Shown here: piece after piece, positions 1-7,822 of the stretch | How the letters are laid out: every line of letters begins with the position of its first letter | How positions within the stretch are numbered: position 1 is the first letter of the stretch | Source: JBOGFC01 sp050742155 | Lineage (GTDB): Bacteria > Actinomycetota > Acidimicrobiia > Spongiisociales > JALYHC01 | Assembly: GCA_050742155.1 (NCBI GenBank) | Contig: JBOGFC010000198.1 | Coordinates: 1 to 25,211 of the forward strand | Length of the DNA: 25,211 bases | Direction of reading: 5' to 3' | The notes under the pieces: model-generated | Databases searched by the model: none | The model's input: only the letters and a program-made list of their open reading frames with translations | What the model was told of the DNA's origin: nothing | Program-made: the position numbers and the translations under genes

Positions 1-1
1 T

Positions 2-304
2 CACTCATCCGAGCGTGCTTCCCAGGCCGGCATCGTCACCGAGGCGTGGTCCTTTCTCGAAGCCCTCTTCGCCTCCGCCTCGCTCCGGGTGCTCAACCCC
101 ACCGCCCGTCATCCCGCCATGCTCTCCGAGCTGGTCGCCGAGCTGCCCGACCTCGCCGGCAGCCTCTTCCACGAAGCTCACACGCGGGAACACGGAATTC
201 GGTCGATCCTCACCGGCGACACCGACTTCCATCGTCTCCCGTTCCTCGAGGTGGTGGATCCCTCTGCGCTGAAAGGCTGGCGCCGAAACCTCAGAGGCCG
301 TTGA
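2..304 (+). CDS. PIN-domain (VapC-type) toxin, 3' fragment cut by window start
   Basis: This is the C-terminal part (100 codons) of a PIN-domain protein whose start lies before the window. The visible end reads REHGIRSILTGDTDFHR followed by LPFLEVVDP, which is the usual last part of a VapC-like PIN domain: a late acidic cluster (D..D) and the hydrophobic 'L.VVDP' strand. PIN proteins of this kind are usually Mg-dependent RNases that act as toxins with a small antitoxin encoded just upstream. That antitoxin would be outside the window. The stop codon (302-304) overlaps the -35 box of the next operon's promoter, so the two units abut with no spacer. The family call is fairly sure. Toxin function is inferred. 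Confidence 0.75.
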   Translation, partial: HSSERASQAGIVTEAWSFLEALFASASLRVLNPTARHPAMLSELVAELPDLAGSLFHEAHTREHGIRSILTGDTDFHRLPFLEVVDPSALKGWRRNLRGR

Positions 305-329
305 CAGGGCGGCCGCCCCTTGCTACAAA
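301..329 (+). promoter_or_regulatory. Sigma70-type promoter of the ABC transporter/catabolic operon
   Basis: A perfect -35 TTGACA (301-306) is followed after exactly 17 bp by TACAAA (324-329, four of six matches to TATAAT). The predicted transcription start is near 336, directly at the palindrome 337-358. This is one of the two clearest promoters in the window. Confidence 0.7.
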
Positions 330-336
330 CGAGGAG

Positions 337-358
337 GAATGAAACGAGTGTTTCATTC
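337..358. promoter_or_regulatory. Perfect palindromic operator, probably for the operon's IclR regulator
   Basis: GAATGAAAC, a 4-bp spacer (GAGT), then GTTTCATTC: a 9-bp perfect inverted repeat. It resembles operators of IclR-family repressors such as the KdgR box, in which TGAAAC and GTTTCA half-sites face each other. It starts about 7 bp after the -10 box, covering the expected +1, a classical repressor position. An IclR-family gene sits in the same operon at 7010-7822. The link to that protein is inferred. Confidence 0.6.
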
Positions 359-380
359 TCCGAAACGGGGAGGAGTGGCC

Positions 381-2036
381 ATGGACCGGGAGGATCGAGC
401 GGGTTTCGAAGACGTGGACAGGACGCGGCTCAGTCGGCGTGAGTTTCTGAAGCTGACCGGCATGGCCGGGGGCGGCTTGCTGTTGGCGGCCTGCGCGCCG
501 GCGGCGACCACCACCACCGGTGTCACCACCGCCCCAACCGTGGTCGGGACGACGGCCACCACCGCCGCCCCCGCCACCACCTCTCCGCCGGCCGCCCAGG
601 CGGTGCGGTTTCTCAGCGCTGAGAGTTTCTGGGCGGATTGGGATCCCTATCAGACAAACGCTTTGAGCCAGCTCCGGCTCAACAAACAGATCTACGACAT
701 GCTGTTGGACTTCCCGACGGGCGACTTTGCTGCCCCGAGCCCGATGTTGGCCACGGAATGGAACCAGATCGATGAACGGACCTGGGAGTTCACGCTTAGG
801 GAGGGCGTGACGTTCCACGACGGCTCCCCGTTCGATGCCCAAGATGTCAAGGCTTCCCTTGAGTTGGCGTCAGGTGCCACCGACGTGGTAACGGTCCATG
901 CCGACTCGTGGGTTCCCACAACGGTTGAGATCGTGGATGACTTCACGGTGCTACTAGTGACAGAGGAACCGTTCGCGCCCCTGTTCAGCGCGCTGTTCAA
1001 TACCCAGATCGTCTCAGCAGAGGACCTGGCTGGGGACCCTCAAGCGCTGAAGGTCCAGCCCAACGGGACCGGCCCCTTCCGGCTGGTGACCGACGAGCCG
1101 AACCGCAAGGTCATGGAGGGGAACGCCGACTACTGGGCCGGAGCTCCTCAGATAACGGAGCTCGTGTGGGAGTTCGTGCAGGATCCCCAGACTCGATTGA
1201 ACGCTCTCCTCGGCGGCCAAACGGAGGCGATCGATCGGGTGCCTCCGCAGCATCTGCAGGTAATCGAGGATGAGGAGGGGTTGACCCTCAGCTCGGTGAC
1301 AGGAATCGAAAACGTCAACCTGTGGGTGCGCCCCGGGCGCTTCGAGCTTTGGGACACGAACCGCGACTTCCGGGAAGCAGTTCTCTGGTCGATAGATCGT
1401 CGGAGCGTTGCTGAAAACCTCATTCTGGGTGAGACCAGGGTCGCTACCAGCTTTCTACCTAACAACGCCCTCTTCTACCAGGAGCAGACCCCCGAGTACA
1501 CTTTCGATCCGGATCGCGCCGCGGAGCTCCTTGAGCAGGCCGGCGTTCCTGACGGAGGCCCCGAGTTCGAGCTGTGGGTAGCGAGCGGTTTCCTCCCGCG
1601 GGCCGAGGAGGCCGTTCAGGCCATTGTCGCCAATATGGAGCAGGTGGGTTTGCACCCGAAGGTGATAACCACCGACATCTCGGGGATGATCGACGACATC
1701 TTCAGCGAAGACGGGACGGGTGCCATGTATCACATAAGCTGGGCTAGTAGTGGCGACCCCAACGGGGCCCTCGCCCAGCTTCTGGGTCGGGAAGGAGTCT
1801 GGGCGGTGGAGGACGAGGTCGTCTTCGATCTCATCGAACAAGGGGCGGCGGAGACGGATCCTGCTCTCCGTCAGGAGATTTATTCCCAGCTGCAAGAACA
1901 TCTCTGGACGAACGTGCCGCATGTCCCCCTTTATTACAGTGACTTCACGATCGGCCACACGGATCGGCTGCAGGGCCTGCGTGTGCTTCCCAACCAGTTC
2001 GAGACGTACTTCTATCCGGCCACAATCTCGGAGTAG
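381..2036 (+). CDS. Family 5 (peptide/nickel-type) ABC transporter substrate-binding lipoprotein
   Basis: Solute-binding protein of the DppA/OppA type (SBP_bac_5), 551 residues. The N-terminus combines a twin-arginine motif SRREFLK (18-24), a short hydrophobic segment and a lipobox LAAC (35-38). It should therefore be exported folded by Tat and lipid-anchored outside the membrane. A Thr/Ala-rich linker follows (about 40-75), as is common in actinobacteria. The family fold is visible in ATEWNQIDERTWEFTLREGVTFHDG and the later DRAAELLEQAG stretch. ATG 381 is chosen because GGGGAGGAG lies 5 bp upstream. The in-frame ATG at 339 would lie inside the operator and is only 1 bp from a GAGGAGG. It is first in an operon with its permeases and ATPases. 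The family binds peptides, opines, sugars and nickel; the ligand is not readable here. Confidence 0.92.
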   Translation: MDREDRAGFEDVDRTRLSRREFLKLTGMAGGGLLLAACAPAATTTTGVTTAPTVVGTTATTAAPATTSPPAAQAVRFLSAESFWADWDPYQTNALSQLRLNKQIYDMLLDFPTGDFAAPSPMLATEWNQIDERTWEFTLREGVTFHDGSPFDAQDVKASLELASGATDVVTVHADSWVPTTVEIVDDFTVLLVTEEPFAPLFSALFNTQIVSAEDLAGDPQALKVQPNGTGPFRLVTDEPNRKVMEGNADYWAGAPQITELVWEFVQDPQTRLNALLGGQTEAIDRVPPQHLQVIEDEEGLTLSSVTGIENVNLWVRPGRFELWDTNRDFREAVLWSIDRRSVAENLILGETRVATSFLPNNALFYQEQTPEYTFDPDRAAELLEQAGVPDGGPEFELWVASGFLPRAEEAVQAIVANMEQVGLHPKVITTDISGMIDDIFSEDGTGAMYHISWASSGDPNGALAQLLGREGVWAVEDEVVFDLIEQGAAETDPALRQEIYSQLQEHLWTNVPHVPLYYSDFTIGHTDRLQGLRVLPNQFETYFYPATISE

Positions 2037-2067
2037 GGCGCTGCGTCGGAAGCGGCGCACCATCATT

Positions 2068-2089
2068 GGGCGGGGCCTCGGCCCCGCCC
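2068..2089 (+). other. Intercistronic GC stem-loop between binding protein and permease genes
   Basis: GGGCGGGGCC faces GGCCCCGCCC as a 10-bp perfect inverted repeat with almost no spacer; the closing pairs would open to form the loop. There is no U-tract (next bases CGTTTACC), so it is not a canonical terminator. It more likely slows 3' decay or partly terminates transcription, which would leave more binding-protein mRNA than permease mRNA. Confidence 0.6.
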
Positions 2090-2112
2090 CGTTTACCAGT
2101 TCGGTGTGATAC

Positions 2113-3039
2113 ATGGCTCGTTTGTTTCTCCGTCGTATCGTCCAGATGGCACTGGTGGTCCTGGGAGTCATCACCCTGGTGTTCGTCCTCCTGCGGGTGG
2201 CAGCGGGCGATCCGGCGCGCCTCATGACTCAGCCCGGCACACCCGAGACCGTCGTCCAGCAGATTCGGGAGCGCATCGGCACGGACGTTCCCCTGCCGCA
2301 GCAGTACCTGCAATACCTCATCGACCTCAGTCGGGGAGATCTGGGCACGTCATTCCACGGCCAGCAACCGGTGCGGGCAGAGGTTCTCAGGGCTTTGCCC
2401 AACACCGTGATCCTCGGGGTGGTCACCATCCTTGTGGCCTCCACCGTTGCTCTTCTGCTTGGGGTGATCGCAGCGCTCAACCCGAACACCTGGATTGATC
2501 GAATCATCCTCGGTCTGGCGGTGATCGGCCTGTCGACGCCCAATTTCTGGCTGGCGGTGGTGCTAGTGCTGGCGTTCTCGGTGAACCTCAACTGGTTCCC
2601 GGCGATTGACTTCACCGGCCCCTCCAGCTTGGTTCTCCCCGTGACAACATTGGTCGTCACCCTGGCCCCGGTCCTGATACGTACCGTCCGTCAGTCCCTA
2701 CTGCAGACGCTGGGCGAGGACTACATTCGGGCCGCCAGAGCACGGGGCCTCTCGCGCCAAAGGGTCGTCTTCATCCATGGCCTCAAGGAGGCGTCCCTCC
2801 CACTGGTCACCCTGGTCGGACTCCAGGCCGGGTTCGTCCTGGCCGGGTCGTATGTCGTCGAGTTCGTTTTCAACTGGCCCGGCATCGGGAAGCTCACGCT
2901 GGACGCCGTTAATAGCCGGAACTTTCCCATGATCCAAGGTGGTGTGCTGGTGGCGGCGCTGGCCTTCGTCTTCGTTAACTTCGTCGTCGACCTCACCTAC
3001 ACGGCCCTAGATCCCCGTGTGCGAATGAGGGAGACATGA
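2113..3039 (+). CDS. ABC transporter permease, DppB/OppB type
   Basis: Inner-membrane permease of a peptide/nickel-type importer, 308 residues, normal length for the family. It begins with the typical FLRRIVQMALVVLGVITLVF first membrane helix, followed by a periplasmic stretch with PGTPETVVQQIRERIG. Five further hydrophobic helices follow. The cytoplasmic EAA-type coupling loop EDYIRAARARGL starts at residue 202 and contacts the ATPases. ATG 2113 has only a weak ribosome binding site, so translation may depend on the upstream mRNA. The last four bases overlap the next start (ATGA), which implies translational coupling to the fused permease-ATPase. Confidence 0.93.
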   Translation: MARLFLRRIVQMALVVLGVITLVFVLLRVAAGDPARLMTQPGTPETVVQQIRERIGTDVPLPQQYLQYLIDLSRGDLGTSFHGQQPVRAEVLRALPNTVILGVVTILVASTVALLLGVIAALNPNTWIDRIILGLAVIGLSTPNFWLAVVLVLAFSVNLNWFPAIDFTGPSSLVLPVTTLVVTLAPVLIRTVRQSLLQTLGEDYIRAARARGLSRQRVVFIHGLKEASLPLVTLVGLQAGFVLAGSYVVEFVFNWPGIGKLTLDAVNSRNFPMIQGGVLVAALAFVFVNFVVDLTYTALDPRVRMRET

Positions 3040-4994
3040 CCGACCTGAGGAGCCGGGTCGATGAGCTGGCCGCTGAATCGGGGAGGCCAGACCAGAGGCG
3101 CCCTTCCATGCGCAGCCTCGCCCTCCGAAAGGGCACCCTCGTTGGGATGGCAGGCCTGGCGCTGATCGTTGCGGCAGCCGTCCTGGCTCCCTGGATCGCT
3201 CCTCATGACCCCCTTGCTCCGGACCTCACGACAATCCTTGCCCCGCCTTTCTGGGTGGAGTCGGGGTCATTGGATCATCCGCTAGGTACCGACGCCATCG
3301 GGCGGGATGTGGCAAGCCGGCTGGTCTACGGTGCCCGCAACTCGCTCATCATCGCGGGCTCGGCCATGCTCATCGGTTCTCTCCTCGGCCTGATCACAGG
3401 CCTCGCCGCCGGGTTCTATGGCGGTCCGCTTGACGCCGTGCTGATGCGAATGGGCGATGTCCAGCTCGCCTTCCCTTTCATCCTCTTGGCCATCATCATC
3501 CTCGGGGTCATTCCGGACCGGACGGCAATCCACCTCATCCTGGTTCTCGGCATACCCGGGTGGATCATCTACGCCCGGGTGGTGCGAAGCCGGGCCATCG
3601 CCGAGCGGGAGAAGGACCACGTCCTGGCGGCCCGGGCTCTGGGTGCGGGCAACCTGCGACAGATGATCAGGTATGTCCTGCCCTCGGTGTGGCAAGTGGT
3701 GCCCGTCATCGCCATGTTGGATCTCGGATTCCTGGTGATTCTGGAGTCGACCCTCAGTTTCCTTGGCTTCGGGCTTACCCCACCAACGCCCTCCTGGGGT
3801 TCGATCCTGGCGGAGGGACGCACCAACCTTGTCCTGTCGCCATGGCTGCCGGTGCTGCCGGGGCTGGCAATCATGATCACCGTCCTCGCCATCAACCTGA
3901 TGGCCGACGGATTGGCCGACGTGCTCGACCCAGGCACCCGCAAGGGAACCTTCAGGCGTTACGTTCTGCGTCTACCCGCTCCCCGCGACCGGCCGGCCTC
4001 GGCGCCGCCTTTCCTTCTCGAGGTTCGCGACCTCTGGGTCGAGTTCCCGGTCGGCGACAGGACGATCAAGGCGGTGCAAGGGGTGACTTTCGCCCTCGAC
4101 CGTGGCCAAACGTTGGGCATCGTCGGGGAGAGTGGCTCAGGTAAGTCCGTCACTGCCCTCTCCATCCTTCAGCTCCTCGACGCACCCGGCCGCGTCGCCA
4201 AAGGAGAGATCCTCTTCGACGGACGTGACCTCGTGCGGATTAGCGACCAGGAGATGGCTGCACTTAGGGGCCGACGGATAGGAATGATCTTCCAGAATCC
4301 GTCCTCGTCCCTCAACCCCGTGCTGTCGATCGGCTACCAAATGGTCGAGGTTCTCCGCTGCTACGGCGCCAAGGAGGCGAAGGCACGCATCCTCGCCAAA
4401 GAGGCGCTGCAGTCGGTCGGGATCGGCGACCCGGGGAGGGTCCTAAGCCAATATCCGTTCCAGCTGTCTGGAGGTATGAATCAGCGTGTGATGATCGCCA
4501 TGGCGATGAGCGCCCGGCCGGACCTCCTCATCGCCGATGAGCCCACCACCGCCCTCGATGTCACCACGCAGGCCCAGATCCTCGAACGGCTGGGCGAGCT
4601 CACCCGTCGTCACCGGACCAGCGTGGTTCTCATCACACACGACATCGCTTTGGTTGCCGAGTACACCGATCGAGTCGCGGTGATGTACGCCGGCCAGGTG
4701 TGTGAGACGGGCCCTGCCGCCCAAGTGATCGATGATCCCCGCCACCCCTACACCAAGGCCCTCCTTGAGTCGGTCCCCCGCATCGATCTTCCAACCGGGG
4801 TCCGGCTCCCGGCTATACCCGGCGAGCTACCCGACCCAGGCTCTAGCGTCCCGGGTTGTCCATTCGCTCCTCGTTGCCCATCGGTGATGGAGGTGTGCTG
4901 GACGGTCAACCCTGCGCTTCTCGAGATCAGCCCCGGTCGCCGGACCGCTTGTCATTTGTGGTCACCCGATCGCGTGGAGGAGATGGCGGGATGA
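3036..4994 (+). CDS. Fused ABC permease (DppC-type) and ATPase (DppD-type)
   Basis: One 652-residue protein carries two subunits that are usually separate. Residues 1 to about 310 are a DppC/OppC permease, with an N-terminal helix near 30-50, the 'HPLGTDAIGRDV' motif of the family and an EAA loop (EREKDHVLAARALG) at 190-203. After a short linker near 311-325 comes an OppD-type ATPase: Walker A GESGSGKS 364-371, signature LSGGMNQR from 477, Walker B LLIADEP with D501/E502, and a switch His in LITHDIA. The C-terminus has the oligopeptide-ABC tail with PGCPFAPRCP and further Cys that may bind a metal or FeS centre. Overlaps of 4 bp at both ends join it to its neighbours. The reading frame runs straight through the junction, so this is a true fusion and not a missed stop. 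Confidence 0.93.
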   Translation: MTDLRSRVDELAAESGRPDQRRPSMRSLALRKGTLVGMAGLALIVAAAVLAPWIAPHDPLAPDLTTILAPPFWVESGSLDHPLGTDAIGRDVASRLVYGARNSLIIAGSAMLIGSLLGLITGLAAGFYGGPLDAVLMRMGDVQLAFPFILLAIIILGVIPDRTAIHLILVLGIPGWIIYARVVRSRAIAEREKDHVLAARALGAGNLRQMIRYVLPSVWQVVPVIAMLDLGFLVILESTLSFLGFGLTPPTPSWGSILAEGRTNLVLSPWLPVLPGLAIMITVLAINLMADGLADVLDPGTRKGTFRRYVLRLPAPRDRPASAPPFLLEVRDLWVEFPVGDRTIKAVQGVTFALDRGQTLGIVGESGSGKSVTALSILQLLDAPGRVAKGEILFDGRDLVRISDQEMAALRGRRIGMIFQNPSSSLNPVLSIGYQMVEVLRCYGAKEAKARILAKEALQSVGIGDPGRVLSQYPFQLSGGMNQRVMIAMAMSARPDLLIADEPTTALDVTTQAQILERLGELTRRHRTSVVLITHDIALVAEYTDRVAVMYAGQVCETGPAAQVIDDPRHPYTKALLESVPRIDLPTGVRLPAIPGELPDPGSSVPGCPFAPRCPSVMEVCWTVNPALLEISPGRRTACHLWSPDRVEEMAG

Positions 4995-6016
4995 CGGTTC
5001 CTCTGCTCGAAGTACGCGGCCTCCATCAGCGTTTCAACGTGCGGTCTCACGGCCGGTCGAACAGGCCCAAGACGATCGAGGCCGTCAAGGGGGTCGCCTT
5101 CTCTATCAATCCGGGGGAGACCCTGGGTCTGGTCGGGGAGAGTGGGTGTGGAAAGTCGAGTCTGGCGCGGGCGACGCTCTTCTTAGATCCTCCCGTCTCG
5201 GGCGAGGTCCTGTTCGACGGAGAGCTACTCACACGGCAGAAGGCTTCCGATTTGCGGCGGCGGGCCCAAATCGTCCTGCAGGACCCATACACCTCGCTCC
5301 CGCCGCGGATGAGGATCGGCAGGATCCTGGCCGAACCGTTCCTCATCCATCAGATCGGCGACCGAGCCGACATCCGCGACCGGGTAGCTGGCCTGCTCCA
5401 CGACGTCGGACTCAAAGCCGACTTGGCCGAGTCGCTCCCCCACGAGCTGAGCGGCGGGCAGCGCCAGCGGGTGGGGATCGCCCGCGCCCTGGCGGTAGAG
5501 CCTTCTCTGATCGTGGCCGACGAGGCGGTCTCCTCGCTGGACGTGTCGGTGCAGGCCCAGATCCTCAACTTGCTCAAGGACCTCCAGGACCGCCATGGCC
5601 TCACCTACCTGTTCATCTCCCACGACCTGGCGGTGGTGAAGTACATGAGCCACCGTATCGCGGTCATGTACCTGGGGAAGGTCGTCGAGCTGGCCCCGGC
5701 GGAGGAGATCTACGCCCGCCCCCTCCACCCCTATACGCGGGCGCTGATGGCGGCCGTCCCCTCGGTGCGGCGGCGCGGGGCCGTCAAGATCCGGCTGGCC
5801 GGGGAGCCGCCCGATCCCTCCGCCCCGCCGCCCGGGTGCTCTTTCCATCCCCGCTGTCCGATGGCCCAGGAGGTGTGCCGGTCGGACGAGCCGGGGCTGG
5901 AGGAATGGCTGCCCGGACGAGTGGCCGCCTGCCACTTCGCCCTGGACGAGAGACCCACGACCGAAGTGTTGGAATCGGCCCAGCCGGCTCAGCGGCCCGG
6001 AGGTGCCCGTGGCTGA
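4991..6016 (+). CDS. ABC transporter ATPase, DppF/OppF type
   Basis: Second ATPase of the importer, 341 residues. Walker A GESGCGKS is at 49-56, a Q-loop lies in IVLQDPYTSL, the signature LSGGQRQR starts at 153, Walker B is LIVADEAVSSLD, and the switch His is in FISHDLAVV. The C-terminal oligopeptide-ABC region has PPPGCSFHPRCPMAQEVC. It would pair with the ATPase half of the preceding fusion protein to energise uptake. The start overlaps the previous stop by ATGA. The last codons overlap the next gene. Third-position G/C bias rises sharply inside this gene compared with the genes upstream. Confidence 0.93.
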   Translation: MTVPLLEVRGLHQRFNVRSHGRSNRPKTIEAVKGVAFSINPGETLGLVGESGCGKSSLARATLFLDPPVSGEVLFDGELLTRQKASDLRRRAQIVLQDPYTSLPPRMRIGRILAEPFLIHQIGDRADIRDRVAGLLHDVGLKADLAESLPHELSGGQRQRVGIARALAVEPSLIVADEAVSSLDVSVQAQILNLLKDLQDRHGLTYLFISHDLAVVKYMSHRIAVMYLGKVVELAPAEEIYARPLHPYTRALMAAVPSVRRRGAVKIRLAGEPPDPSAPPPGCSFHPRCPMAQEVCRSDEPGLEEWLPGRVAACHFALDERPTTEVLESAQPAQRPGGARG

Positions 6017-7013
6017 GGTGCGGGTCGCCGTGATCGGCCTGGGCTTCATGGGCTCGCGCTGGACGAGGGCCCTGGCCGAGCATCCCGCGGCCCGCCTCAC
6101 CGTGGTGGCCGACGTGCGGGAGGGCCTGGGCCGGGAGATGGCCGGGCGGTGGGGAGCCTTCTACGTGGGAGATCCGCTCGAGGCGGCCGCCCACCGCGAG
6201 GTCGATGGGGTAGCGGTGTGCACCCCCGAGCATCTCCACGTCGAGCCGACCCTGGCCGCCCTGGACGCCGGCAAGGCGGTGATGGTGGAGAAGCCCCTCG
6301 CCCATACGTGGGAAGAGGCCGAGCGAATCCGTAAGCGAGCCGCCGAGCGGGGGGCGCCGGTCCTGACCGGCCACATCCTTCGCTTCGAACCCCGCTACGT
6401 GGCCATGCACCGGGCGGTGGAGGCGGGGGAGATCGGCGAGGTGCAGGCCATCCGCAGTGAGCGGATCGGCCTGGTGAGCGACCAGGACGTCCTGGGCGGT
6501 CGCACCTCCCTCGCCCTCTACTACGGGGTGCACGAGCTCGACCTGGCCCGCTGGTACGCCGGGGAGGTGGCTGAGATCTGGGCGGCCCGCTCGACCGGCG
6601 TCCTGGAGGGCCTGGGCTATCAGATCGAGGACCTCTACTCGGTCGGCCTGCGCTTCTCCAGCGGCGCCCACGGCACCTCGATGGTGGGCTGGTCCCTCCC
6701 GCCGCGCACCCCCGGCTGGGGGATGGCCGGCTTCACCGTGTTCGGCCAACGGGGCGTGCTACGGGTGACCCAGGGCGAGCTGGGGTTCCTGGGGGTGGGG
6801 GCGGACGGCCAGTTCGACGTGGACGTCCACTACTCGCCGGAGGTCCACGGCTCGCTGCGCGGTGCCATGGCCCTCGAGGCCGACCACTTCGTGCGGTGTG
6901 TGGCCGGGGAGGTGGACCCGCTCTGCGACGCCGGCGACGGGGCCGAGGCGGTGCGGCTCAGTCTGGTCATGGAGGAGTCGGCCGCCGAGGGGCGGGCGGT
7001 GACGATCCGATGA
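6009..7013 (+). CDS. Gfo/Idh/MocA-family NAD(P)-dependent oxidoreductase
   Basis: Two-domain dehydrogenase of 334 residues. The N-terminal Rossmann fold starts VAVIGLGFMG and carries the catalytic EKP motif at 94-96 in MVEKPLAHTWEEA. The C-terminal domain has GVHELDLARWYAGE, with the conserved His found near the active site. The family oxidises or reduces sugars, inositols, amino sugars and imines or ketones with NAD(P). GTG 6009 is chosen because CGGAGG lies 5 bp upstream; GTG 6003 is possible. It overlaps the upstream ATPase by 8 bp and the IclR gene by 4 bp, so it belongs to the operon. The substrate is unknown, but the context points to a degradation product of the imported compound. Confidence 0.9.
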   Translation: MAEVRVAVIGLGFMGSRWTRALAEHPAARLTVVADVREGLGREMAGRWGAFYVGDPLEAAAHREVDGVAVCTPEHLHVEPTLAALDAGKAVMVEKPLAHTWEEAERIRKRAAERGAPVLTGHILRFEPRYVAMHRAVEAGEIGEVQAIRSERIGLVSDQDVLGGRTSLALYYGVHELDLARWYAGEVAEIWAARSTGVLEGLGYQIEDLYSVGLRFSSGAHGTSMVGWSLPPRTPGWGMAGFTVFGQRGVLRVTQGELGFLGVGADGQFDVDVHYSPEVHGSLRGAMALEADHFVRCVAGEVDPLCDAGDGAEAVRLSLVMEESAAEGRAVTIR

Positions 7014-7822
7014 GCGAGAGCCCCTACGAAGTGCGGGCGGTGGTGCGGGCCCTGGACGTGCTGGACGCCCTCCAGGAGGCCCCCGACGGGGCCACCCTCC
7101 AGGAGCTGGCCGAGAGGGCCGGCCTCCCGAAGAGCTCCGCCTTTCGATACCTGAGCACCTTGGAGGCGCGCGGCTACGTGGAGCGGGACTCCTCAAACGG
7201 CACCTACCGGTTCGGGCGGGCGCTGCTCCCGGCCCGCACCCTCCATCTCGACGTGCTGGCCACCCGGGCCCGGCCCATCCTGGAGGCCCTGCGGGACCGT
7301 TTCGAGGAGACCGTCAACCTGGGGGTCCTCGAGGGAAACCGGGTCGCCTACCTGGTGATCTTGGAGAGCCCGCGCGCCATGCGCTTCGCCGCCCGGGCCG
7401 GTGACCGCGACCCACTCCACTCCACCGCCCTCGGCAAGGCGATCGCCTCACTGCTCGACGAGGAGGTGGTGCGGACCATCCTCGCCGCCGAGGGAATGCC
7501 GCAACGGACCCTTCGCACCGTCACCGACCCGGACGCCCTCATCCGGGAGTTGAAGGAGATCGCCGAGCGCGGCCATGCCCTCGACGACCGGGAGAACGAG
7601 GAGGACGGCCGCTGTGTGGGGGTGCCCATCCCCGGAACCCCGGTGCCGGCCGCCATCAGCCTGAGCGCGCCGGCCGGACGGTTCACGATGGAGGACGTGG
7701 AGGAGGTGGCCGCCGCCCTGCAGGAGGCAGCCCGCCGTATTGCCCGGGAGGCCCTCCCGTTCTTGCGTGAGTTCCGGACCGCCGGCGGGCTCTTTCTCAC
7801 GCAAGAAGCGTCGGAACCATGA
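7010..7822 (+). CDS. IclR-family transcriptional regulator
   Basis: 270 residues, normal IclR length. A winged helix-turn-helix occupies about 8-65 (ATLQELAERAGLPKSSAFRY, then LSTLEARGYVERD). An IclR effector-binding domain follows, with the typical YLVILESPRAMRF, HSTALGKAIAS and ENEEDGRCVGVPI stretches. IclR proteins are usually dimeric repressors (sometimes activators) of catabolic operons that sense a pathway compound. It is encoded inside the operon with 4-bp overlaps on both sides, so it would control its own expression. The GAATGAAAC/GTTTCATTC palindrome at 337-358, at the head of the same operon, is its most likely binding site. Confidence 0.93.
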   Translation: MSESPYEVRAVVRALDVLDALQEAPDGATLQELAERAGLPKSSAFRYLSTLEARGYVERDSSNGTYRFGRALLPARTLHLDVLATRARPILEALRDRFEETVNLGVLEGNRVAYLVILESPRAMRFAARAGDRDPLHSTALGKAIASLLDEEVVRTILAAEGMPQRTLRTVTDPDALIRELKEIAERGHALDDRENEEDGRCVGVPIPGTPVPAAISLSAPAGRFTMEDVEEVAAALQEAARRIAREALPFLREFRTAGGLFLTQEASEP

